Below, in pieces: positions 1 through 7,639 of a stretch of 64,000 nucleotides of DNA. Below the pieces are notes generated by a model. It saw only the letters and a program-made list of their open reading frames with translations. It made no database searches and was not told where the DNA came from. The translations under genes were made by a program, and so were the position numbers. The stretch is from contig NZ_OY284433.1 in NCBI RefSeq assembly GCF_958304185.1, forward strand, positions 1,922,001-1,986,000. Direction: 5' to 3'. The stretch is from an uncultured Erythrobacter sp. Lineage in GTDB: Bacteria; Pseudomonadota; Alphaproteobacteria; Sphingomonadales; Sphingomonadaceae. Within the stretch, counting starts at the first letter, position 1, and each line of letters begins with the position of its first letter.

Positions 1-350
1 CCGGCACCGGCAATTTCCTCGGCGAGATCAAGGTCGCAAGGCACGCGCAGAAGACCGACGCGGCGCAGGATTTCAAGGCCCTGCTGCTGGAAGCAGGCGC
101 GAGCGCCAACGCCGTCCCACAGCTTGAAATCTTCGCCGACGACGTGAAGTGCGCGCACGGCGCGACGGTCGGCGAACTCGACGAGGCGGCGCGCTTCTAC
201 ATGATGGCGCGCGGGGTCGATCCGGCCACCGCGCAGCGCCTGCTGGTGCAGGCCTTCATTGGCGATGCCTTCGTGTCGCTGGACGACGAGGCGGAGCGCG
301 AGACGCTGCTCGAGGCGGCGCTCAGCGCGCTGGAAAGGGCGCGGCTGTGA
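1..350 (+). CDS. sufD: SufD, Fe-S cluster assembly scaffold subunit (3' part only)
   Basis: The gene enters the window already open; the first full codon is at position 3 and about 115 C-terminal residues are visible. The end of the SufB/SufD beta-helix fold is recognisable: FADDVKCAHGATVGELDE followed by FYMMARGVDPATAQRLLV, where SufB-type proteins carry the conserved Lys-Cys-x-His-Gly-Ala segment. SufD works with SufB and the ATPase SufC to build Fe-S clusters. The stop codon overlaps the GTG of sufS by 4 nt, so the two are translationally coupled. SufD is preferred over SufB because sufS follows directly, as in many alphaproteobacteria; sufB and sufC should lie upstream, outside the window. 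Confidence 0.9.
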   Translation, partial: GTGNFLGEIKVARHAQKTDAAQDFKALLLEAGASANAVPQLEIFADDVKCAHGATVGELDEAARFYMMARGVDPATAQRLLVQAFIGDAFVSLDDEAERETLLEAALSALERARL

Positions 351-1573
351 ACGCCCCCACGACCATCAAGCGCGACCTGCGTGCGGAATACCCCGGCCTC
401 GTCACGGCCGAGGGTAAGCCGTGGCATTACCTCGACACCGCCGCCACCGCGCAGAAGCCGCGCGCCGTGATCGACGCCATGGCGCGCGCGCTGGGCGAAG
501 ATTACGCCACCGTCCACCGCGGGGTCTATGCCCGCTCGGCCGAGATGACGCTCGCTTACGAGGCCGCGCGGCGCAAGGTCGCTGGCTTCATCGGCGGCAC
601 CGAAGACGAACTGATCTTCACCCGCGGCGCGACCGAGGCGATCAATCTGGTTGCCAACACCTGGGGCCGGGCGAACCTGAAGGCCGGTGACCGCATCCTG
701 CTCTCGCAGCTGGAGCATCATTCGAACATCGTGCCGTGGCAGATGATCGCGCAGCAAACGGGTGCGGTGATCGACGTTTGCCCGCTGACGGCGGACCACC
801 AGATCGACTTGGGCGCCGCCGAAGCGATGCTGACCGAGGCGCACAAGCTGGTCGCCTTCGGCCATGTCTCCAATGTGCTCGGGAGCGTGCTCGATGCTCC
901 GCGTGCTGCCGCGCTGGCGCACAAGGTCGGCGCAAAGCTGCTGCTCGACGGGTGCCAGAGCGCGCCGCACATGCCGGTCGATGTCGCCGCGCTGGGCTGC
1001 GATTTCTACGTCTTCTCCGCCCATAAGCTCTACGGCCCGACCGGGATCGGCGCGCTGTGGGCACGGGCCGAGCTGCTCACGGATATGCCCCCGTGGGAAG
1101 GCGGCGGGGCGATGATCGACCGTGTGACGTTCGAACGCACCACCTACGCCTCCGGCCCCCAGCGGTTCGAGGCCGGGACGCCCGCGATCACCGAAGCGAT
1201 CACCTTTGGCGCGGCGGTGGACTACGTCGAGAGCATTGGGCTGGGTCACATCCACGCCAACGAACAGGCGCTGGTCGCCCTCCTGCGCCGCGAGCTTGGG
1301 GCGATGAACGACGTCACCCTGTTCGGCCCCGAGGGCAGCGCCGGGATCGTCAGCTTCACCATCGACGATATTCACCCGCACGACCTCGGCACGATCCTCG
1401 ACGAGGCGAATGTCGCGATCCGCGCCGGGCACCACTGCGCCCAGCCCTTGATGGACTACCTCGGCGTTCCCGCCACTGCACGCGCCAGCTTCGGGGTTTA
1501 CTCCACCGGGGCCGACATCGACGCGCTGATGGCCGGGATCGCTCGCACCCGTAAGATTTTTGGAAAAGGATGA
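347..1573 (+). CDS. sufS: SufS cysteine desulfurase
   Basis: PLP-dependent class V aminotransferase fold, about 408 residues, the usual SufS length. It removes sulfur from L-cysteine and passes it as persulfide to the SUF scaffold. The PLP lysine is K227 in SAHKLYGPTG and the catalytic cysteine is C364 in RAGHHCAQP, close to the E. coli SufS positions. The reading frame extends further upstream, but homology begins at VNAPTTIKRDLRAEYPGL, so the GTG at 347 is chosen; it overlaps the sufD stop. The stop overlaps the next ATG (ATGA). No oddities. Confidence 0.96.
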   Translation: MNAPTTIKRDLRAEYPGLVTAEGKPWHYLDTAATAQKPRAVIDAMARALGEDYATVHRGVYARSAEMTLAYEAARRKVAGFIGGTEDELIFTRGATEAINLVANTWGRANLKAGDRILLSQLEHHSNIVPWQMIAQQTGAVIDVCPLTADHQIDLGAAEAMLTEAHKLVAFGHVSNVLGSVLDAPRAAALAHKVGAKLLLDGCQSAPHMPVDVAALGCDFYVFSAHKLYGPTGIGALWARAELLTDMPPWEGGGAMIDRVTFERTTYASGPQRFEAGTPAITEAITFGAAVDYVESIGLGHIHANEQALVALLRRELGAMNDVTLFGPEGSAGIVSFTIDDIHPHDLGTILDEANVAIRAGHHCAQPLMDYLGVPATARASFGVYSTGADIDALMAGIARTRKIFGKG

Positions 1574-2040
1574 GAGCGATGGACAGCTCAACCGATCACC
1601 CGGACATGACCAAGCCGCCGCGCGCCCGTGTCGCGGACGCGGTCGATACCGACGCTGCGCCCGAAACCCCGCGCAACCGCGACTATCTCGAAGGCTTCCT
1701 CGCCGCCAAGACCGGCACAGCAGTCGGCGGCGAAGGCAGCGACCTTCAGGCCGACGTGATCGCCGCCCTGCGCGAGATTTTCGATCCGGAAATCCCCGTC
1801 AATATCTACGACCTCGGCCTCATCTATGGCGTCGAGGTGGACGACAACCGCGATGCCACCGTCACCATGACGCTGACGACGCCGCATTGTCCGGTCGCTG
1901 AAAGCATGCCGGGTGAGATCGAGCTGCGCGTTGCGTCCGTGCCGGGGATCCGCGACGCCGAAGTGGTGCTGGTGTGGGAACCCGCTTGGGGCCCGCACAA
2001 GATGAGCGATGAAGCGCGGCTCGAACTGGGGATGCTGTGA
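1570..2040 (+). CDS. sufT: SufT, DUF59/MIP18-type Fe-S assembly factor
   Basis: A 156-residue protein. The first ~50 residues are polar and probably flexible; the rest is a DUF59 (MIP18) domain with DPEIPVNIYDLGLIY and TMTLTTPHCPVAESMPGEI, which includes the conserved Cys of SufT proteins. SufT-type proteins help mature Fe-S proteins and are typical of suf operons in alphaproteobacteria. The ATG overlaps the sufS stop (ATGA) and the stop overlaps the next GTG. An internal ATG at 1579 (MDSSTDH) is an alternative start. Function is by family, not demonstrated here. Confidence 0.88.
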   Translation: MRAMDSSTDHPDMTKPPRARVADAVDTDAAPETPRNRDYLEGFLAAKTGTAVGGEGSDLQADVIAALREIFDPEIPVNIYDLGLIYGVEVDDNRDATVTMTLTTPHCPVAESMPGEIELRVASVPGIRDAEVVLVWEPAWGPHKMSDEARLELGML

Positions 2041-2534
2041 CCCTTTCGCCTGCCCTGACGATTGATTTGGCCGACTACGCCGATCCGCGCGATGCCGCAG
2101 ACATAGTCGCGTTGCTCGATGCCTATGCGCGCGATCCGATGGGCGGCGGCGCGCCGCTGGGTGAAGAGGTCAAGGCGCGGCTCACGGGCGATCTGGCGGC
2201 GAACCCGCACGCCTTTTCGATGCTGGCGCGGATTGAAGATGAAGCCGTCGGCCTTGCCAATTGCTTCATGGGCTATTCGACCTTCGCCGCCGCGCCGCTG
2301 GTCAATATCCACGATTTCGCTGTCCTTCCGGGCCATCGCGGCACCGGCATCGGTAAGGCCCTGATGGCGGCAATCGAGGCCGAGGCCTTGAAGCGCGGCG
2401 CCTGCAAGGTCACATTGGAAGTGCTGAGCGGCAACCACCCGGCCAAGGCGCTCTACGCGGCGCAAGGCTATGGCGATTACCAACTCGATCCTGCGTCAGG
2501 GCGCGCATTGTTCTGGCAGAAGAGGCTGACATGA
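2037..2534 (+). CDS. GNAT family N-acetyltransferase in the suf operon
   Basis: A 165-residue GNAT fold. The acetyl-CoA loop is visible as LPGHRGTGIGKALMAAIEAEA (motif A, R/Q-x-x-G-x-G/A type), followed by a C-terminal strand/helix GNHPAKALYAAQGYGDYQLD typical of RimI-like enzymes. It starts at a GTG overlapping the sufT stop and ends overlapping the sufA ATG, so it is embedded in the suf transcript with no spacer. The acceptor substrate cannot be read from sequence. Its placement between two Fe-S assembly genes is the odd feature; it may be a passenger or may act on a Suf component. Confidence 0.88.
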   Translation: MTLSPALTIDLADYADPRDAADIVALLDAYARDPMGGGAPLGEEVKARLTGDLAANPHAFSMLARIEDEAVGLANCFMGYSTFAAAPLVNIHDFAVLPGHRGTGIGKALMAAIEAEALKRGACKVTLEVLSGNHPAKALYAAQGYGDYQLDPASGRALFWQKRLT

Positions 2535-2896
2535 CCGAGACCACCACAACCACCCGCCCCGCGCCCAAAGCGGCGGTCATCCTCACGCCATCCGCCGAAG
2601 CACGGATCGCCGAGTTGATGAGCAAGGCGCCCGAAGACGCGATCGGCGTGAAACTCTCGACCCCACGCCGGGGCTGCTCGGGGCTCGCCTATTCGGTCGA
2701 CTACGTCACGTCAGAGGCGAAGTTCGACGAGAAGATCGTCACCCCCGGCGGCGTTTTCTACATCGACGGGGCGAGCGTGCTTTACCTGATCGGCAGCGTC
2801 ATGGACTGGCGCGAGGATGACTTCACCGCCGGCTTCGTGTTCGAGAATCCCAACGCCAAGGGTGCCTGCGGTTGCGGCGAGAGCTTCATGGTCTGA
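2531..2896 (+). CDS. sufA: SufA/IscA-type Fe-S carrier (HesB family)
   Basis: A 121-residue A-type carrier. The three cluster-ligand cysteines are present: C49 in RRGCSGLAY and C113/C115 in GACGCGESF near the C-terminus. The first ~15 residues are a Thr/Pro-rich tail. A-type carriers take Fe-S clusters from the SufBCD scaffold to target apoproteins. The ATG overlaps the GNAT stop (ATGA); this is the last recognisable suf gene. SufA is used because of operon context; sequence alone does not separate SufA, IscA and ErpA. Confidence 0.92.
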   Translation: MTETTTTTRPAPKAAVILTPSAEARIAELMSKAPEDAIGVKLSTPRRGCSGLAYSVDYVTSEAKFDEKIVTPGGVFYIDGASVLYLIGSVMDWREDDFTAGFVFENPNAKGACGCGESFMV

Positions 2897-2905
2897 GGGC
2901 CCCTT

Positions 2906-3043
2906 ATGGCAAAGCCCATTCAACGCGACCGCAGTTCTCGGGGCAAAAAAGTTCCATTCATCGTGTTAGCTTGGGCTTTTGGCGCCGCAGTTCTAAGCGT
3001 CTGGCCGTTTCGAAGAAGGAGCCGCCGCGCCGACGGATTATGA
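2906..3043 (+). CDS. Possible 45-residue single-pass membrane protein
   Basis: A short frame from ATG 2906 to TGA 3041-3043. It would encode a basic N-terminus (MAKPIQRDRSSRGKK), one hydrophobic stretch (VPFIVLAWAFGAAVLSVWPF) and a strongly basic tail (RRRSRRADGL), a credible small membrane protein plan. GAGG lies about 8 nt upstream of the ATG. It sits 9 nt after sufA and 10 nt from the convergent gene on the other strand, filling an otherwise empty space. I recognise no family, and a chance frame is possible. Confidence 0.35.
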   Translation: MAKPIQRDRSSRGKKVPFIVLAWAFGAAVLSVWPFRRRSRRADGL

Positions 3044-3053
3044 AGCGTAAGGC

Positions 3054-3998
3054 TTAGTGCTCTGCCGCGAGGCGAGCGATCAACCGGCTTTCGAGCTCGT
3101 CCACCTCGCCATCGGCAGCGACCATCTTTTCGAGCCATTCGCTCTCGTAATCAGTCACGACTTCGCCCGCTGCGGCCAAGGCTTCGAAGTCCGTGCCCGC
3201 CGCCTGCTTCTTCCCGAACACCCGGCCAAAGTGATTCATCACCTGCGGGGCTTCTTTCGCAACGCGGCCGATGAAGCGGCCCACGTTGACCGAGCTGTCG
3301 GCGACGAAGGCCTCCAGCTCGCGCTTGCGTTCGTGGCTGACCTGCGCTTTGGGCAGGACGAAGCCCTTGAGGAAGTTCGCCACGCCGTCGATGAACAGAT
3401 CGTCCCATTCAGCCGCGTTTTCCTCGGCAAGGGTTGCGTCCTTCAGGCGGAACAGCATCTCGGCATCCCAGCGCGTCACCGCCGCCGGGCCGTGGCCGCC
3501 GCTGGCGAAGATCACGCGGCGGATGATGCGGCATTCGGCGGCGCTGATGTGAGTTGCGGCCAGCGCACCGCCGCAGCGGGTTGGGCCGGTGCCGGTCAGC
3601 ACCTCGCGCTCGACCACATCAAGCACGTAGGTCTTGAGCCGGTCAGGCGTGTTCTCGGCCCGCTCCAGGATGCGAACCATGGTTTCCAGCTCGACCATGC
3701 TTTCGACGACGCCGTCATGATCGATCTGACCGATCAGCCACTCGGCTTCTTCCAGCGAGCATTGCAGGCGCGGCAGGGTGCCGTTGAGCACGAATTCGCC
3801 GATCGCTTCGACGAAGAAGTCGCACCATTCGGGTGTGCGCTCGTTGAGGGCATTGTTGACCGCGAACAGCGCTTCGGCCTCGGCGCGGGTGATGACCCCG
3901 TCACCCCAGCCCTCGCGGCGCAAGCTGAGCAGTTCTTCGGCGGTGATCCGTCCGTCCGCGACAGCGGCCTGCGCGACGGCGATGAATTGAGTGGTCAT
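3054..3998 (-). CDS. Conserved hypothetical protein with internal duplication and DG-x-I/V acidic loops
   Basis: A 314-residue soluble, acidic, helical protein. Two halves resemble each other: ITRAEAEALF then TPEWCDFFVEAIGEFVLNG in the first, VTRWDAEMLF then AAEWDDLFIDGVANFLKG in the second. Short acidic turns (ADGRITAEE, GDGVITRAE, DHDGVVES, ADGEVDELE) recall EF-hand or TerB-like loops, but no canonical calcium loop is complete. There is no signal peptide or membrane segment. It is divergently spaced from nothing and reads toward sufA; upstream on the same strand is a small lipoprotein gene. I do not recognise a named function. Confidence 0.8.
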   Translation of the reverse strand: MTTQFIAVAQAAVADGRITAEELLSLRREGWGDGVITRAEAEALFAVNNALNERTPEWCDFFVEAIGEFVLNGTLPRLQCSLEEAEWLIGQIDHDGVVESMVELETMVRILERAENTPDRLKTYVLDVVEREVLTGTGPTRCGGALAATHISAAECRIIRRVIFASGGHGPAAVTRWDAEMLFRLKDATLAEENAAEWDDLFIDGVANFLKGFVLPKAQVSHERKRELEAFVADSSVNVGRFIGRVAKEAPQVMNHFGRVFGKKQAAGTDFEALAAAGEVVTDYESEWLEKMVAADGEVDELESRLIARLAAEH

Positions 3999-4057
3999 GC
4001 GGCGGTCTATCCCCTGAAAATCGCGCGCAGCATGGCACGATTAGGCTTAAGACGGCG

Positions 4058-4453
4058 TTACCGCTTATCCACCTCGCGGATGCAGGCGCCGGGATCCGCC
4101 GCCGCTCCGCCCTGGCGCATCCGGGCCACGACATGGGTGGCGGTCGGTTTGGCAACGGCGGAGACGGGGTAGATGAAGATGTCGAGCACGCACTCCGCAC
4201 CTGCGAACTGGAGCTTGCGCGCGTCCCCTTCCACCAGATCGATGCGCGGGGTGCCGAACCGCTTGAGCAACGCTTCGGCCGAGGCGCCGATCACGCCTTC
4301 GAGACCTTTCGGCGCCATCACCTCCGGCACGCGCACCACTGTGCTGCGCGGCTGAGCCGAAGCGGGCGGACGGGCTGGTGCGGGCTTACTGCCCCCCGCG
4401 CAGGCGCCCAGAAGCAGCGCCGATGCAGCAAGCGTGAGCCCAGCGCTCCTCAT
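4058..4453 (-). CDS. Small lipoprotein of unknown function
   Basis: 131 residues. The N-terminus is a lipoprotein signal (MRSAGLTLAASALLLGAC) with a lipobox LGAC, followed by a Pro/Ala-rich linker and a C-terminal domain with two further cysteines (GAECVLDIF and DPGACIREVD) that could form a disulfide. The phrase LEGVIGASAEALLKRFGTPRIDL resembles small periplasmic domains that follow a Pro-rich linker, but I cannot name the family. The ATG overlaps the stop of the membrane-protein gene upstream (4450-4453), so they are likely co-expressed. Confidence 0.82.
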   Translation of the reverse strand: MRSAGLTLAASALLLGACAGGSKPAPARPPASAQPRSTVVRVPEVMAPKGLEGVIGASAEALLKRFGTPRIDLVEGDARKLQFAGAECVLDIFIYPVSAVAKPTATHVVARMRQGGAAADPGACIREVDKR

Positions 4454-5151
4454 GGCCGAGCCGCCTCGGCCTCAAGCCGCCGCAGCACCAGATGCGTGCC
4501 TGCTGCCGCGCCGATCACCGGAGCGACGAAGTTCAGGAATGGCACCAGCATCATCCCAGCGATAGCCGCCCCCAGCAGCGCCCGCTCGGCCCAAGGGGAG
4601 GGGTTGGCCGCCTCGTCCCCTCTGCCAGCGGCCTTGTGATGCCGCAGCCACGCCATGTCGGTGAACTCGCGCCCGAGCAGCACGGCATTCACCGCCAGAA
4701 ACACCACCGCCGGGCCGATCGCAGTGAACAGCAGCACGGCGGCCAGCGGCAGGGCGAGCAGGTTGTAGCCCAACGCCCGCAGCAGGCCCCGCGTCGCCAC
4801 CGCCACCTCGCGCGTCAGCGGCAAGGGCTGTGCGCGCTCTGCCAGCGTCGGATAGTGCCGTGCCTCCACCTCGACGACGATTTCGTCTGCGAAGAACTGC
4901 AGCACCACCAGCGCCACCACCCGGAACAGCAGCCACATAGCAATCGGCACCAGCAGCACCGCGGCAAGCCCGGCCCAGCCCTCATCCACCCCGTACCGCT
5001 GCCCCGCCTCGACCAGCCCGAGATAGAGGCCCACACCCAGACCGGCAAACAGCACCAGCGTGATCACGATGCTCTTGACCAGCACCGCGACGACCGCGCG
5101 GTCGCCCAGCTGCCCAAAGGCTTTCACAATCGCGGCGGGGACGGCTGACAT
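4450..5151 (-). CDS. EI24/CysZ-like integral membrane protein
   Basis: 233 residues with about four to six hydrophobic segments: SIVITLVLFAGLGVGLYLGL, LAAVLLVPIAMWLLFRVVAL, LLALPLAAVLLFTAIGPAVV and LLGAAIAGMMLVPFLNFV. The segment VNAVLLGREFTDMAWLRHH is characteristic of EI24 domain proteins, the family that includes the sulfate permease CysZ. Whether it carries sulfate is not visible; no cys genes are nearby. It is first in a two-gene unit with the lipoprotein downstream (4-nt overlap) and is divergent from the kinase gene at 5283. Confidence 0.85.
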   Translation of the reverse strand: MSAVPAAIVKAFGQLGDRAVVAVLVKSIVITLVLFAGLGVGLYLGLVEAGQRYGVDEGWAGLAAVLLVPIAMWLLFRVVALVVLQFFADEIVVEVEARHYPTLAERAQPLPLTREVAVATRGLLRALGYNLLALPLAAVLLFTAIGPAVVFLAVNAVLLGREFTDMAWLRHHKAAGRGDEAANPSPWAERALLGAAIAGMMLVPFLNFVAPVIGAAAGTHLVLRRLEAEAARP

Positions 5152-5282
5152 GGCAGTGCGATGGTATGCCCGCGCGGCGAAGTCAACGCGAGTATGCTGC
5201 GCCGCACACAGATGGCTTGGCGTGTGGCCAGAAGGGGGCTAGGCGGCGCGAAAGCCAACCAAGCAAGCCCAAGGAACCCGCT

Positions 5283-6284
5283 GTGCCCGCCAACACCGAC
5301 CCCCGTTATGACGTGATCGCCATCGGCAATGCCGTGGTCGACGTGATCGCCTCCTGCACGGAAGAGCTGATCGACGAGCTGCAATTGAACCGCGGCGGCA
5401 TGACCCTGATCGACGAAGCGCGGGCCGACGAGCTGTACGAAGCCATGCCGCCCGCGCGCGAGCTTTCGGGCGGATCGGCGGCGAACACGCTAGCGGGCCT
5501 CGCCACGCTGGGCCTGCAATGCGCCTTCATCGGCCAGGTCGCCGACGATCAGCTCGGCAAGGTGTTCCGCCACGACATGCGCGCCACCGGCATCGATTTC
5601 GACACTCCCGCGCGCGACGGCGAACCGGCGACGGGCCGCGTGCTCATCTTCGTGACCCCCGATGGCGAGCGGACCATGAACACCTTCCTCGGCGCGGGCC
5701 AGTTCCTCCCGGCGGCCGCGCTCGACGAAGAGCTGATCGCCAGCGGCGCGATCCTCTATCTCGAAGGCTATCTGTGGGACCCGGAAGAGCCCCGCCGCGC
5801 CATGCGCCGCGCCATCGAGGTCGCGCGCGAAGCGGGCCGCAAGATCGCCTTCACCGCGTCGGAAAGCTTCGTGATCGCCCGCCACGGCGATGACTTCCGG
5901 GCCATGATCGCAGACGGCGTGATCGACATCCTGTTCGTCAATGAAGGCGAACTCGCCACTCTGACGGGCGAGGATGACTTCGAAGCAGGCCTCGCCGCCG
6001 TCGCGGGCAAGGTGCCGGTGCTGGTCGCCACGCGCAGCGAGAAGGGCGCGGTTGCGATTGCTCACGGCGAGCGCGCCGAAGTCGCCGCAGAGCCGGTCGC
6101 CAAGGTGATCGACACCACCGGCGCGGGCGACCAGTTCGCGGCCGGGTTCCTGTCAGGCTATGCCAAGGGCGAACCGCTTGAGCGCTGCCTCAAGCGCGGG
6201 GCGATCTGCGCCTCCGAAGTGATCGCGCACTACGGCCCGCGTCCGGAAGCCGATATGCAGGCGCTGATGGCAAAGCGGTTGTAG
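5283..6284 (+). CDS. PfkB family carbohydrate/adenosine kinase
   Basis: 333 residues from a GTG at 5283 with AAGGAA upstream. The frame extends further 5', but homology begins at YDVIAIGNAVVDVIAS. The PfkB signatures are present: substrate-side ELSGGSAANTLAGLATLG and the anion-hole/catalytic DTTGAGDQFAAGFLSGYA, whose Asp is the catalytic base. Relatives in alphaproteobacteria are annotated as adenosine kinase, phosphorylating a nucleoside or sugar with ATP; the exact substrate is not decided here. The stop is followed after 7 nt by an interspersed hairpin repeat. Confidence 0.9.
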   Translation: MPANTDPRYDVIAIGNAVVDVIASCTEELIDELQLNRGGMTLIDEARADELYEAMPPARELSGGSAANTLAGLATLGLQCAFIGQVADDQLGKVFRHDMRATGIDFDTPARDGEPATGRVLIFVTPDGERTMNTFLGAGQFLPAAALDEELIASGAILYLEGYLWDPEEPRRAMRRAIEVAREAGRKIAFTASESFVIARHGDDFRAMIADGVIDILFVNEGELATLTGEDDFEAGLAAVAGKVPVLVATRSEKGAVAIAHGERAEVAAEPVAKVIDTTGAGDQFAAGFLSGYAKGEPLERCLKRGAICASEVIAHYGPRPEADMQALMAKRL

Positions 6285-6291
6285 GGAGACC

Positions 6292-6390
6292 TTGGTTGCG
6301 TGCCCGCCTCCGCTGGCACGTCCTCGGTGCTGTTCCTCCGTCGCTACGCTCCTCCAGGCACCTGTGGGCGGCCGGACGGCCTTGCGGCCC
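6292..6390 (+). repeat. Interspersed hairpin repeat, copy A1
   Basis: It begins with TTGGTTGCG, then a hairpin (CGTGCC 6299-6304 pairing GGCACG 6315-6320 around the core GCCTCCGC) and CGTCCTCGG. The second module at 6361-6390 matches 52920-52949 in 28 of 30 positions. It starts 7 nt after the stop codon of the PfkB kinase gene. Confidence 0.7.
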
Positions 6391-6489
6391 CTGCGGGGCC
6401 GATCAGCGCCAAACGCGAACGGGGAAGCTGGCCGTGGTTCGGTCGCGTCAGCGACCGCGAGCGCACGGCGCGAGCCGCAGACGATCAGG

Positions 6490-6545
6490 CCCGCAGGGCC
6501 TGAGACTCGCCGAGGACGGGGGCGCGGAGGCGTCCCCGCTCCCAA
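6490..6545 (-). repeat. Interspersed hairpin repeat, copy A2 (inverted)
   Basis: Read on the minus strand it has TTGGGAG, a hairpin at 6538-6517 (CGGGG-A-CGC / GCG-C-CCCCG around CTCC, one A-C mismatch), CGTCCTCGGCG and CCCTGCGGG, matching copy B1 at 52856. With A1 it forms a head-to-head pair. Confidence 0.65.
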
Positions 6546-6580
6546 AGCGCGTTCAGCTTTCTCGGCTGCTTCCTGAAGTT

Positions 6581-6604
6581 GAGACACATGAGACACGGTC
6601 CAGA
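6581..6604 (-). repeat. 24-nt dispersed repeat, copy 1
   Basis: The reverse complement is identical to 54826-54849. On the minus strand it begins TCTGGACCGTG and ends TGTGTCTC. Flanks are also partly similar: CTTTTC lies just upstream of both copies and an AAC just downstream. Confidence 0.75.
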
Positions 6605-6727
6605 CATTGAAAAGTGGGCCTCTCGCAGCGGGACAGGCACGGGTCTGACGATGGCAAAGAGCGGGCCGCCACAAGCGGCTTCGCACGCGTTCTAACCCCG
6701 CTCGGCTGCTGTAGGAAAGTCCTGCGC

Positions 6728-7549
6728 TCAGGCGGTGGCAGGCGCGCGCTGTGGCCGCAGCTTGCCCGCCTCCCAGCCCAGAAAGACCGCCGCGCCTCCG
6801 GCTACCACGCCGAGAGCCAGAGTGACGGCCGGGGGGATTGCAGCATAGGCGGCAAAACCGGCGCCGATCAGTGGCAGGTCAGGAGCGACCCACATCGCGA
6901 CTGCCTGCAAGCCCATGAACCCCGCCGCCACCAGCCACGGCGCGCCGTGTTTGCGGTTCAACGCCCACAGCGCCAGCGCGAACAGGATCGCCAGCCCGTC
7001 GCTGATCACGATCGTGTCGAGCACATTGCGCGGCCCTTCGCTGTTGATGATGTTCATCCACGGCAGGTAGTCCGACATCACCCGGCTGAACGGGCTTTCG
7101 AACAGGATCAACGGGGTCGCCAGCATATAGCCCGCGTGCAGCTTGAGGTTTCGGCGGTGCTTCAGCGCAAGGTAGAACAGTGTCAGATAGGCCGCGATCG
7201 CGATCCCCATGCCGATCCCGAAGCTGGGGCCGAGCATCCCGATGAACTCCCCCGCGTCAGGCGCGCTGTAGCGCGCTGCCGAAACGTTGATGATCATCAT
7301 GAAGCCGAGGATCAGGAACGGAAACAACACGAAGCTGGCCCGCCCCATCTGGCGGTGCAGCGCGTTGGCGCGGCGGTTGATGGTCATGTGCTGGGCGATC
7401 AGCAGCGCCAGCCAGGTCATCGCGGAAATGGCATGGACATGAAACGCGACCGGAACCGAGCCGGCGACCGCGAAATAGCTCATCCAGAAGCCCGTCATAA
7501 TGACCAGCAGCACGAACCCGACGAAATAATGCGCCTGACGATACGGCAT
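6728..7549 (-). CDS. Polytopic inner-membrane protein of unknown function
   Basis: 273 residues with about seven hydrophobic segments, for example AHYFVGFVLLVIMTGFWMSY, AISAMTWLALLIAQHM, ASFVLFPFLILGFMMII and LAILFALALWAL. Histidines sit at predicted membrane edges (FHVHAIS, AQHMTINRRANALHRQMG), which recalls small heme-membrane or DUF2306-like proteins, but no heme motif is clear. It stands alone: a gene-free repeat interval lies downstream and the cytochrome c gene is upstream on the same strand, 90 nt away. Function not recognised. Confidence 0.8.
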   Translation of the reverse strand: MPYRQAHYFVGFVLLVIMTGFWMSYFAVAGSVPVAFHVHAISAMTWLALLIAQHMTINRRANALHRQMGRASFVLFPFLILGFMMIINVSAARYSAPDAGEFIGMLGPSFGIGMGIAIAAYLTLFYLALKHRRNLKLHAGYMLATPLILFESPFSRVMSDYLPWMNIINSEGPRNVLDTIVISDGLAILFALALWALNRKHGAPWLVAAGFMGLQAVAMWVAPDLPLIGAGFAAYAAIPPAVTLALGVVAGGAAVFLGWEAGKLRPQRAPATA

Positions 7550-7639
7550 CGAGAACCCCCCTTCTCGAACACGACCGGCCTCAGGTTAGCACACTGGCGC
7601 CTGATCAACCAAATGCAGGCCCGGCGCGCCGCAGTCCGG

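Larger units (their letters stand above)
6285..6727. other. Gene-free 443-nt interval filled with repeats
   Basis: No gene is supported here. Frames in all directions are long but encode low-complexity Arg/Pro/Ala peptides (for example PPRPRPRR), as expected from GC-rich repeats. The interval holds one hairpin repeat copy on the plus strand (6292-6390), a second inverted copy (6490-6545) and one copy of a 24-nt sequence shared with 54826-54849 (6581-6604). The remainder to 6727 shows nothing I can name. Confidence 0.7.

Noticed and set aside
5152..5282. TTGGCG-17-TAGGCG as a promoter of the PfkB kinase
   Set aside because: The -10 box is poor; not better than chance in GC-rich sequence.
6153..6686. 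Minus-strand frame with PPRPRPRR peptides that recur at 52856-53160
   Set aside because: The similarity comes from the DNA repeat, not from protein conservation; no start signal or folded domain.
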